A stretch of 35,210 bases of DNA, taken from the NCBI RefSeq assembly GCF_032854445.1, contig NW_027018364.1, forward strand, positions 1-35,210, given 5' to 3'. Source of the DNA: Liolophura sinensis (taxonomy: Eukaryota > Mollusca > Polyplacophora > Chitonida > Chitonidae). Below are positions 1 through 11,028 of the stretch, piece after piece; the first letter of the stretch is position 1, and every line of letters starts with the position of its first letter. Below the pieces are notes generated by a model that saw nothing but the letters and a program-made list of their open reading frames with translations, had not been told where the DNA came from and searched no databases. A program made the position numbers and the translations under genes.

Positions 1-2219
1 TAATCAATGATGTCAAGATCACGTGCCCTGCAACGGCTCTTACTCCATGGAAACCAAGGAAATTTGCAATTTTTCAACAGCTGGAGATGCCTGGCCCAAT
101 TGCGCATCCTTTGGCACCTTATTGATGTGGGTCAGTGTTTCAATTGTACTTTTTTACAGCGGATTGTATCAAGTACCTTTTGTTTTTTTTATATACAAAT
201 GGTGTGGTTTTTCTACATGTAGATAAAGACATTGAGTTTGTCTTCGACTTAGAAGTAAGACATTTGTTGGGTGAGGTTAAATGGGCTTGGCCCAAAGATT
301 TGACGTCGTCTGGGCTACCGAAGGGCACATAACTTATAATGAAAAAGTTGAATATAGTAATGACCAGTCGCGATTGTACATAGTTAATGTAGCCGATTTC
401 AATTCGCAAAAAGACCAGGCAAAAATCCAAAAGTGGAAAAACTGTTCCAATTGCTGCTGGTAAGAGGCTAATCCGACGTATTTTGTGACGAGAAATCGAA
501 TGGTGCAAACCGCGTTGCTCTCCGACCAATACTTTTGGCTGTAGCCACAAATGAATAATCAATGATGTCAAGATCACGTGCCCAGCAACGGCTCTTACTC
601 CATGGAAACCAAGGAAATTTGCAATTTTCAACAGCTGGAGATGCCTGGCCCAATTGCGCATCCTTTGGCACCTTATTGATGTGGGGTCAGTGTTCAATTG
701 TACTTTTTACAGCGGATTGTATCAAGTACCTTTTGTTTTTTTTACATACAAATGGTGTGGATTTTCTACATGTAGATAAAGACATTGAGTTTGTCTTCGA
801 CTTAGAAGTAAGACATTTGTTGGGTGAGTTAAATGGGCTTGGCCCAAAGATTTGACGTCGTCTGGGCTACCGAAGGGCACATAACTTATAATGAAAAGTT
901 GAATATAGTAATGACCAGTCGCGATTGTACATAGTTAATGTAGCCGATTTCAATTCGCAAAAAGACAAGGCAAAAATCCAAAAGTAGAAAAACTGTTCCA
1001 ATGCTGCTGGTAAGAGGCTAATCCGACGTATTTTGTGACGAGAAATCGAATGGTGCAAACCGCGTTGCTCTCCGACCAATACTTTTGGCTGTAGCCACAA
1101 ATGATTAATCAATGATGTCAAGATCACGTGCCCAGCAACGGCTCTTACCCCATGGAAACCAAGGAAATTTGCAATTTTTCAAACAGCTGGAGATGCCTGG
1201 CCCAATTGCGCATCCTTTGGCACCTTATTGATGTGGGTCAGTGTTCAATTGTACTTTTTACAGCGGATTGTATCAAGTACCTTGTGTTTTTTTTACATAC
1301 AAATGGTGTGGTTTTTCTACATGTAGATAAAGACATTGAGTTTGTCTTCGACTTAGAAGTAAGACCTTTGTTTGGGTGAGTTAAATGGGCTTGGCCCAAA
1401 GATTTGACGTCGTCTGGGCTACCGAAGGGCACATAACTTATAATGAAAAGTTGAATATAGTAATGACCAGTCGCGATTGTACATAGTTAATGCAGCCGAT
1501 TTCAATTAGCAAAAAGATCAGGCAAAAATCCAAAAGTGGAAAAAACTGTTTCCAATGCTGCTGGTAAGAGGCTAATCCGACGTATTTTGTGACGAGAAAT
1601 CGAATGGTGCAAACCGCGTTGCTCTCCGACCAATACTTTTGGCTGTAGCCACAAATGAAATAATCAATGATGTCAAGATCACCTGCCCAGCAACGGCTCT
1701 TACTCCATGGAAACCAAGGAAATTTGCAATTTTTCAACAGCTGGAGATGCCTGGCCCAATTGCGCCATCCTTTGGCACCTTATTGATGTGGGTCAGTGTT
1801 CAATTGTACTTTTTACAGCGGATTGTATCAAGTACCTTTTGTTTTTTTTTACATACAAATGGTGTGGTTTTTCTACATGTAGATAAAGACATTGAGTTTG
1901 TCTTCGACTTAGAAGTAAGACATTTGCTGGGTGAGTTAAATGGGCTTGGCCCAAAGATTTGACGTCGTCTGGGCTACCGAAGGGCACAGAACTTATAATG
2001 AAATGTTGAATATAGTAATGACCAGTCGCGATTGTACATAGTTAATGTAGCCGATTTCAATTAGGCAAAATGACCAGGCAAAAATCCAAAAGTGGAAAAA
2101 CTGTTCCAATGCTGCTGGTAAGAGGCTAATCCGACGTATTTTGTGACGAGAAATCGAATGGTGCAAACCGCGTTGCTCTCCGACCAATACTTTTGGCTGT
2201 AGCCACAAATGAATAATCA
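1..2219 (+). repeat. HOR block A-B-D-E (tetramer), left end
   Basis: There are four units, starting at 7, 562, 1112 and 1667, preceded by a 6-base remnant. The first is class A with the rare 23T. The second is B (184C, 200A, 406A, 425A). The third is D with 172G. The fourth is E (184C, 259C, 321G, 336T, 402T). The A(23T)-B-D-E order is the same as at 26983-29183. Unit lengths of 555, 550, 555 and 553 come from scattered one-base insertions such as doubled G or A residues. These look like sequencing error. The C unit of the full pentamer is absent. Confidence 0.85.
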
Positions 2220-4971
2220 ATGATGTCAAGATCACGTGCCCAGCAACGGCTCTTACTCCATGGAAACCAAGGAAATTTGCAATTTTTCAACAGCTGGAGA
2301 TGCCTGGCCCAATTGCGCATCCTTTGGCACCTTATTGATGTGGGTCAGTGTTCAATTGTACTTTTTACAGCGGATTGTATCAAGTACCTTTTGTTTTTTT
2401 TATATACAAATGGTGTGGTTTTTCTACATGTAGATAAAGACATTGAGTTTGTCTTCGACTTAGAAGTAAGACATTTGTTGGGTGAGTTAAATGGGCTTGG
2501 CCCAAAGATTGACGTCGTCTGGGCTACCGAAGGGCACATAACTTATATGAAAAGTTGAATATAGTAATGACCAGTCGCGATTGTACATAGTTAATGTAGC
2601 CGATTTCAATTCGCAAAAAGACCAGGCAAAAATCCAAAAGTGGAAAAACTGTTCCAATGCTGCTGGTAAGAGGCTAATCCGACGTATTTTGTGACGAGAA
2701 ATCGAATGGTGCAAACCGCGTTGCTCTCCGACCAATACTTTTGGCTGTAGCCGACAAATGAATAATCAATGATGTCAAGATCACGTGCCCAGCAACGGCT
2801 CTTACTCCATGGAAACCAAGGAAATTGCAATTTTTCAACAGCTGGAGATGCCTGGCCCAATTGCGCATCCTTTGGCACCTTATTGATGTGGGTCAGTGTT
2901 CAATTGTACTTTTTACAGCGGATTGTATCAAGTACCTTTTGTTTTTTTTATATACAAATGGTGTGGTTTTTGTACATGTAGATAAAGACATTGAGTTTGT
3001 CTTCGACTTAGAAGTAAGACATTTGCTGGGTGAGTTAAATGGGCTTGGCCCAAAGATTTGACGTCGTCTGGGCTACCGAAGGGCACATAACTTATAATGA
3101 AAAGTTGAATATAGTAATGACCAGTCGCGATTGTACATAGTTAATGTAGCCGATTTCAATTCGCAAAAAGACAAGGCAAAAATCCAAAAGTAGAAAAACT
3201 GTTCCAATGCTGCTGGTAAGAGGCTAATCCGACGTATTTTGTGACGAGAAATCGAATGGTGCAAACCGCGTTGCTCTCCGACCATACTTTTGGCTGTAGC
3301 CACAAATGAATAATCAATGATGTCAAGATCCACGTGCCCAGCAACGGCTCTTACTCCATGGAAACCAAGGAAATTTGCAATTTTTCAACAGCTGGAGATG
3401 CCTGGCCCAATTGCGCATCCTTTGGCACCTTATTGATGTGGGTCAGTGTTCAATTGTACTTTTTACAGCGGATTGTATCAAGTACCTTTTGTTTTTTTTA
3501 CATACAAATGGTGTGGATTTTCTACATGTAGATAAAGACATTGAGTTTGTCTTCGACTTAGAAGTAAGACATTTGTTGGGTGAGTTAAATGGGCTTGGCC
3601 CAAAGATTTGACGTCGTCTGGGCTACCGAAGGGCACATAACTTATAATGAAAAGTTGAATATAGTAATGACCAGTCGCGATTGTACATAGTTAATGTAGC
3701 CGATTTCAATTCGCAAAAAGACAAGGCAAAAATCCAAAAAGTGGAAAAACTGTTCCAATGCTGCTGGTAAGAGGCTAATCCGACGTATTTTGTGACGAGA
3801 ATCGAATGGTGCAAACCGCGTTGCTCTCCGACCAATACTTTTGGCTGTAGCCACAAATGAATAATCAATGATGTCAAGATCACGTGCCCAGCAACGGCTC
3901 TTACTCCATGGAAACCAAGGAAATTTGCAATTTTTCAACAGCTGGAGATGCCTGGCCCAATTGCGCATCCTTTGGCACCTTATTGATGTGGGTCAGTGTT
4001 CAATTGTACTTTTTACAGCGGATTGTATCAAGTACCTTGTGTTTTTTTTTACATACAAATGTGTGGTTTTTCTACATGTAGATAAAGACATTGAGTTTGT
4101 CTTCGACTTAGAAGTAAGACATTTGTTGGGTGAGTTAAATGGGCTTGGCCCAAAGATTTGACGTCGTCTGGGCTTACCGAAGGGCACATAACTTATAATG
4201 AAAAGTTGATATAGTAATGACCAGTCGCGATTGTACATAGTTAATGCAGCCGATTTCAATTAGCAAAAAAGATCAGGCAAAATCCAAAAGTGGAAAAACT
4301 GTTCCCAATGCTGCTGGTAAGAGGGCTAATCCGACGTATTTTGTGACGAGAAATCGAATGGTGCAAACCGCGTTGCTCTCCGACCAATACTTTTGGCTGT
4401 AGCCACAAATGAATAATCAATGATGTCAAGATCACGTGCCCAGCAACGGCTCTTACTCCATGGAAACCAAGGAAATTTGCAATTTTTCAACAGCTGGAGA
4501 TGCCTGGCCCAATTGCGCATCCTTTGGCACCTTATTGATGTGGGTCAGTGTTCAATTGTACTTTTTACAGCGGATTGTATCAAGTACCTTTTGTTTTTTT
4601 TACATACAAATGGTGTGGGTTTTTCTACATGTAGATAAAGACATTGAGTTTGTCTTCGACTTAGAAGTAAGACATTTGCTGGGTGAGTTAAATGGGCTTG
4701 GCCCAAAGATTTGACGTCGCCTGGGCTACCGAAGGGCACAGAACTTATAATGAAATGTTGAATATAGTAATGACCAGTCGCGATTGTACATAGTTAATGT
4801 AGCCGATTTCAATTAGCAAAATGACCAGGCAAAAATCCAAAAGTGGAAAAACTGTTCCAATGCTGCTGGTAAGAGGCTAATCCGACGTATTTTGTGACGA
4901 GGAAATCGAATGGTGCAAACCGCGTTGCTCTCCGACCAATACTTTTGGCTGTAGCCACAAATGAATAATCA
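2220..4971 (+). repeat. HOR block A-C-B-D-E (complete pentamer)
   Basis: Units start at 2220 (A), 2769 (C: 259C, 406A, 425A), 3317 (B: 184C, 200A, 406A), 3868 (D: 172G, 184C, 380C, 405T) and 4420 (E: 259C, 321G, 336T, 402T). The same five-class order ends the window at 32495-35210, so this is a true higher-order period of about 2.75 kb. The C unit has a private change near 2971, where the C before TACATGTAG becomes G. Unit lengths of 549, 548, 551, 552 and 552 reflect small indels. Confidence 0.87.
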
Positions 4972-7175
4972 ATGATGTCAAGATCACGTGCCCAGCAACG
5001 GCTCTTACTCCATGGAAACCAAGGAAATTTGCAATTTTTCAACAGCTGGAGATGCCTGGCCCAATTGCGCATCCTTTGGCACCTTATTGATGTGGGTCAG
5101 TGTTCAATTGTACTTTTTACAGCGGATTGTATCAAGTACCTTTTGTTTTTTTTACATACAAATGGTGTGGATTTTCTACATGTAGATAAAGACATTGAGT
5201 TTGTCTTCGACTTAGAAGTAAGACATTTGTTGGGTGAGTTAAATGGGCTTGGCCCAAAAATTTGACGTCGTCTGGGCTACCGAAGGGGCACATAACTTAT
5301 AATGAAAAGTTGAATATAGTAATGACCAGTCGCGATTGTACATAGTTAATGCAGCCGATTTCAATTAGCAAAAAAGACCAGGCAAAAATCCAAAAGTGGA
5401 AAAACTGTTCCAATGCTGCTGGTAAGAGGCTAATCCGACGTATTTTGTGACGAGAAATCGAATGGTGCAAACCGCGTTGCTCTCCGACCAATACTTTGCT
5501 GTAGCCACAAATGAATAATCAATGATGTCAAGATCACGTGCCCAGCAACGGCTCTTACTCCATGGAAACCAAGGAAATTTGCAATTTTCAACAGCTGGAG
5601 ATGCCTGGCCCAATTGCGCATCCTTTTGGCACCTTATTGATGTGGTCAGTGTTCAATTGTACTTTTTACAGCGGATTGTATCAAGTACCTTTTTGTTTTC
5701 TTTACATACAAAATGGTGTGGATTTTCTACATGTAGATAAAGACATTGAGTTTGTCTTCGACTTAGAAGTAAGACATTTGTTGGGTGAGTTAAATGGGGC
5801 TTGGCCCAAAGATTTGACGTCGTCTGGGCTACCGAAGGGCACATAACTTATAATGAAAAGTTGAATATAGTAATGACCAGTCGCGATTGTACATAGTTAA
5901 TGCAGCCGATTTCAATTAGCAAAAAGACCAGGCAAAAAATCAAAAGTGAAAACTGTTCCAATGCTGCTGGTAAGAGGCTAATCCGACGTATTTTGTGACG
6001 AGAAATCGAATGGTGCAAACCGCGTTGCTCTCCGACCAATACTTTTGGCTGTAGCCACAAATGAATAATCAATGATGTCAAGATCACCGTGCCCAGCAAC
6101 GGCTCTTACTCCATGGAAACCAAGGAAATTTGCAATTTTTCAACAGCTGGGAGATGCCTGGCCCAATTGCGCATACCTTTGGCACCTTATTGATGTGGGT
6201 CAGTGTTCAATTGTACTTTTTACAGCGGATTGTATCAAGTACCTTGTGTTTTTTTTATATACAAATGGTGTGGTTTTTCTACATGTAGATAAAGACATTG
6301 AGATTGTCTTCGACTTAGAAGTAAGACATTTGTTGGGTGAGTTAAATGGGCTTGACCCAAAGATTTGACGTCGTTCTGGGCTACCGAAGGGCACATAACT
6401 TATAATGAAATGTTGAATATAGTAATGACCAGTCGCGATTGTACATAGTTAATGTAGCCGATTTCAATTAGCAAAATGACCAGGCAAAAATCCAAAAGTG
6501 GAAAAACTGTTCCAATGCTGCTGGTAAGAGGCTAATCCGACGTATTTTGTGACGAGAAATCGAATGGTGCAAACCGCGTTGCTCTCCGACCAATACTTTT
6601 GGCTGTAGCCACAAATGAATAATCAATGATGTCAAGATCACGTGCCCAGCAACGGCTCTTACTCCATGGAAACCAAGGAAATTTGCAATTTTTCAACAGC
6701 TGGAGATGCCTGGCCCAATTGCGCATCCTTTGGCACCTTATTGATGTGGGTCAGTGTTCAATTGTACTTTTTACAGCGGATTGTATCAAGTACCTTTTGT
6801 TTTCTTTACATACAAATGGTGTGGATTTTCTACATGTAGATAAAGACATTGAGTTTGTCTTCGACTTAGAAGTAAGACATTTGTTGGGTGAGTTAAATGG
6901 GCTTGGCCCAAAGATTTGACGTCGTCTGGGCTACCGAAGGGCACATAACTTATAATGAAAAGTTGAATATAGTAATGACCAGTCGCGATTGTACATAGTT
7001 AATGCAGCCGATTTCAATTAGCAAAAAGACCAGGCAAAAATCCAAAAGTGGAAAAACTGTTCCAATGCTGCTGGTAAGAGGCTAATCCGACGTATTTTGT
7101 GACGAGAAATCGAATGGTGCAAACCGCGTTGCTCTCCGACCAATACTTTTGGCTGTAGCCACAAATGAATAATCA
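4972..7175 (+). repeat. Satellite units F-F-G-F
   Basis: Units start at 4972, 5522, 6072 and 6626. F units pair a B-like first half (184C, 200A) with a 3' part carrying 380C and 395A, so they look recombinant. The unit at 4972 has AAAAATTTG instead of AAAGATTTG before GACGTC, a marker shared only with the unit at 11029. The F units at 5522 and 6626 share a C interrupting the T-run (TTTTCTTT). The unit at 6072 is G: 172G, 229A, 281A, 336T and 402T but with 321T. The F-G pair here (5522, 6072) recurs at 12681-13780. Confidence 0.8.
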
Positions 7176-8276
7176 ATGATGTCAAGATCACGTGCCCAGC
7201 AACGGCTCTTACTCCATGGAAAACCATAGAAATTTGCAATTTTTCAACAGCTGGAGATGCCTGGCCCAATTGCGCATCCTTTGGCACCTTATTGATGTGG
7301 GTCAGTGTTCAATTGTACTTTTTACAGCGGATTGTATCAAGTACCTTTTGTTTTTTTTATATACAAATGGTGTGGTTTTTCTACATGTAGATAAAGACAT
7401 TGAGATTGTCTTCGACTTAGAAGTAAGACATTTGCTGGGTGAGTTAAATGGGCTTGGCCCAAAGATTTGACGTCGTCTGGGCTACCGAAGGGCACATAAC
7501 TTATAATGAAAAGTTGAATATAGTAATGACCAGTCGCGATTGTACATAGTTAATGTAGCCGATTTCTATTCGCAAAAAGACCAGGCAAAAATCCAAAAGT
7601 GGAAAAACTGTTCCAATGCTGCTGGTAAGAGGCTAATCCGACGTATTTTGTGACGAGAAATCGAATGGTGCAAACCGCGTTGCTCTCCGACCAATACTTT
7701 TGGCTGTAGCCACAAATGAATAATCAATGATGTCAAGATCACGTGCCCAGCAACGGCTCTTACTCCATGGAAACCAAGGAAATTTGCAATTTTTCAACAG
7801 CTGGAGATGCCTGGCCCAATTGCGCATCCTTTGGCACCTTATTGATGTGGGTCAGTGTTCAATTGTACTTTTTACAGCGGATTGTATCAAGTACCTTGTG
7901 TTTTTTTTATATACAAATGGTGTGGTTTTTCTACATGTAGATAAAGACATTGAGATTGTCTTCGACTTTGAAGTAAGACATTTGCTGGGTGAGTTAAATG
8001 GGCTTGGCCCAAAGATTTGACGTCGTCTGGGCTACCGAAGGGCACATAACTTATAATGAAAAGTTGAATATAGTAATGACCAGTCGCGATTGTACATAGT
8101 TAATGTAGCCGATTTAAATTAGCAAAAAGACCAGGCAAAAATCCAAAAGTGGAAAAACTGTTCCAATGCTGCTGGTAAGAGGCTAATCCGACGTATTTTG
8201 TGACGAGAAATCGAATGGTGCAAACCGCGTTGCTCTCCGACCAATACTTTTGGCTGTAGCCACAAATGAATAATCA
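7176..8276 (+). repeat. Satellite units H/I mosaic and I
   Basis: The unit at 7176 has the H marker (51-52 TA) in its first part, 229A and 259C in the middle, and a C-like or A-like 395C end with a private C-to-T change at 7567 (ATTTCTATT). The unit at 7727 is class I (172G, 229A, 259C, 390A, 395A). It carries a private ACTTTGAAG in place of ACTTAGAAG and has the ordinary A at 540. The first unit appears to join H and I material. Confidence 0.75.
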
Positions 8277-9927
8277 ATGATGTCAAGATCACGTGCCCAG
8301 CAACGGCTCTTACTCCATGGAAACCAAGGAAATTTGCAATTTTTCAACAGCTGGAGATGCCTGGCCCAATTGCGCATCCTTTGGCACCTTATTGATGTGG
8401 GTCAGTGTTCAATTGTACTTTTTACAGCGGGTTGTATCAAGTACCTTGTGTTTTTTTTATATACAAATGGTGTGGTTTTTCTACATGTAGATAAAGACAT
8501 TGAGTTTGTCTTCGACTTAGAAGTAAGACATTTGCTGGGTGAGTTAAATGGGCTTGGCCCAAAGATTTGACGTTGTCTGGGCTACCGAAGGGCACAGAAC
8601 TTATAATGAAATGTTGAATATAGTAATGACCAGTCGCGATTGTACATAGTTAATGTAGCCGATTTCAATTAGCAAAATGACCAGGCAAAAATCCAAAAGT
8701 GGAAAAACTGTTCCAATGCTGCTGGTAAGAGGCTAATCCGACGTATTTTGTGACGAGAAATCGAATGGTGCAAACCGCGTTGCTCTCCGACCAATACTTT
8801 TGGCTGTAGCCACAAATGAATAATCAATGATGTCAAGATCACGTGCCCAGCAACGGCTCTTACTCCATGGAAACCAAGGAAATTTGCAATTTTTCAACAG
8901 CTGGAGATGCCTGGCCCAATTGCGCATCCTTTGGCACCTTATTGATGTGGGTCAGTGTTCAATTGTACTTTTTACAGCGGATTGTATCAAGTACCTTTTG
9001 TTTTTTTTTATATACAAATGGTGTGGTTTTTCTACATGTAGATAAAGACATTGAGTTTGTCTTCGACTTAGAAGTAAGACATTTGTTGGGTGAGTTAAAT
9101 GGGCTTGGCCCAAAGATTTGACGTCGTCTGGGCTACCGAAGGGCACATAACTTATAATGAAAAGTTGAATATAGTAATGACCAGTCGCGATTGTACATAG
9201 TTAATGCAGCCGATTTCAATTAGCAAAAAGACCAGGCAAAAATCCAAAAGTAGAAAAACTGTTCCAATGCTGCTGGTAAGAGGCTAATCCGACGTATTTT
9301 GTGACGAGAAATCGAATGGTGCAAACCGCGTTGCTCTCCGACCAATACTTTTGGCTGTAGCCACAAATGAATAATCAATGATGTCAAGATCACGTGCCCA
9401 GCAACGGCTCTTACTCCATGGGAACCAAGGAAATTTGAAATTTTTCAACAGCTGGAGATGCCTGGCCCAATTGCGCATCCTTTGGCACCTTATTGATGTG
9501 GGTCAGTGTTCAATTGTACTTTTTACAGCGGGTTGTATCAAGTACCTTGTGTTTTTTTTATATACAAATGGTGTGGTTTTTCTACATGTAGATAAAGACA
9601 TTGAGTTTGTCTTCGACTTAGAAGTAAGACATTTGCTGGGTGAGTTAAATGGGCTTGGCCCAAAGATTTGACGTCGTCTGGGCTACCGAAGGGCACAGAA
9701 CTTATAATGAAATGTTGAATATAGTAATGACCAGTCGCGATTGTACATAGTTAATGTAGCCGATTTCAATTAGCAAAATGACCAGGCAAAAATCCAAAAG
9801 TGGAAAAACTGTTCCAATGCTGCTGGTAAGAGGCTAATCCGACGTATTTTGTGACGAGAAATCGAATGGTGCAAACCGCGTTGCTCTCCGACCAATACTT
9901 TTGGCTGTAGCCACAAATGAATAATCA
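8277..9927 (+). repeat. Satellite units J-K-L
   Basis: Units start at 8277 (J: 155G, 172G, 259C, 298T, 321G, 336T, 402T), 8827 (K: T9 run, 380C, 395A, 425A) and 9378 (L: 45G, 61A, 155G, 172G, 259C, 321G, 336T, 402T). From this block to about 31.3 kb the sequence is almost free of indels. The K-L pair, including the T9 run, recurs at 15981-17081. A K-L pair with a T8 run lies at 18732-19831. Confidence 0.8.
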
Positions 9928-11028
9928 ATGATGTCAAGATCACGTGCCCAGCAACGGCTCTTGCTCCATGGAAACCAAGGAAATTTGCAATTTTTCAACA
10001 GCTGGAGATGCCTGGCCCAATTGCGCATCCTTTGGCACCTTATTGATGTGGGTCAGTGTTCAATTGTACTTTTTACAGCGGATTGTATCAAGTACCTTTT
10101 GTTTTTTTTATATACAAATGGTGTGGTTTTTCTACATGTAGATAAAGACATTGAGTTTGTCTTCGACTTAGAAGTAAGACATTTGTTGGGTGAGTCAAAT
10201 GGGCTTGGCCCAAAGATTTGACGTCGTCTGGGCTACCGAAGGGCACATAACTTATAATGAAAAGTTGAATATAGTAATGACCAGTCGCGATTGTACATAG
10301 TTAATGTAGCCGATTTCAATTCGCAAAAAGACCAGGCAAAAATCCAAAAGTGGAAAAACTGTTCCAATGCTGCTGGTAAGAGGCTAATCCGACGTATTTT
10401 GTGACGAGAAATCGAATGGTGCAAACCGCGTTGCTCTCCGACCAATACTTTTGGCTGTAGCCACAAATGAATAATCAATGATGTCAAGATCACGTGCCCA
10501 GCAACGGCTCTTACTCCATGGAAACCAAGGAAATTTGCAATTTTTCAACAGCTGGAGATGCCTGGCCCAATTGCGCATCCTTTGGCACCTTATTGATGTG
10601 GGTCAGTGTTCAATTGTACTTTTTACAGCGGATTGTATCAAGTACCTTTTGTTTTTTTTTATATACAAATGGTGTGGTTTTTCTACATGTAGATAAAGAC
10701 ATTGAGTTTGTCTTCGACTTAGAAGTAAGACATTTGCTGGGTGAGTTAAATGGGCTTGGCCCAAAGATTTGACGTCGTCTGGGCTACCGAAGGGCACATA
10801 ACTTATAATGAAAAGTTGAATATAGTAATGACCAGTCGCGATTGTACATAGTTAATGTAGCCGATTTCAATTCGCAAAAAGACAAGGCAAAAATCCAAAA
10901 GTAGAAAAACTGTTCCAATGCTGCTGGTAAGAGGCTAATCCGACGTATTTTGTGACGAGAAATCGAATGGTGCAAACCGCGTTGCTCTCCGACCAATACT
11001 TTTGGCTGTAGCCACAAATGAATAATCA
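9928..11028 (+). repeat. Satellite units A-C
   Basis: Units start at 9928 and 10478. The first is class A with private changes at 9963 (CTTGCTCC for CTTACTCC) and 10196 (GAGTCAAAT for GAGTTAAAT). The second is class C (259C, 406A, 425A) with a T9 run. This is the A-C start of the flank pentamer, following an E-like L unit, so the E-A-C junction is kept inside the reshuffled core. Confidence 0.8.

Noticed and set aside
140-697. 185-codon minus-strand open frame, the longest in the window
   Set aside because: It exists only because several one-base indels in the error-prone first units join frames that are closed in clean units. No domain is recognisable, and no other unit has it at that length.
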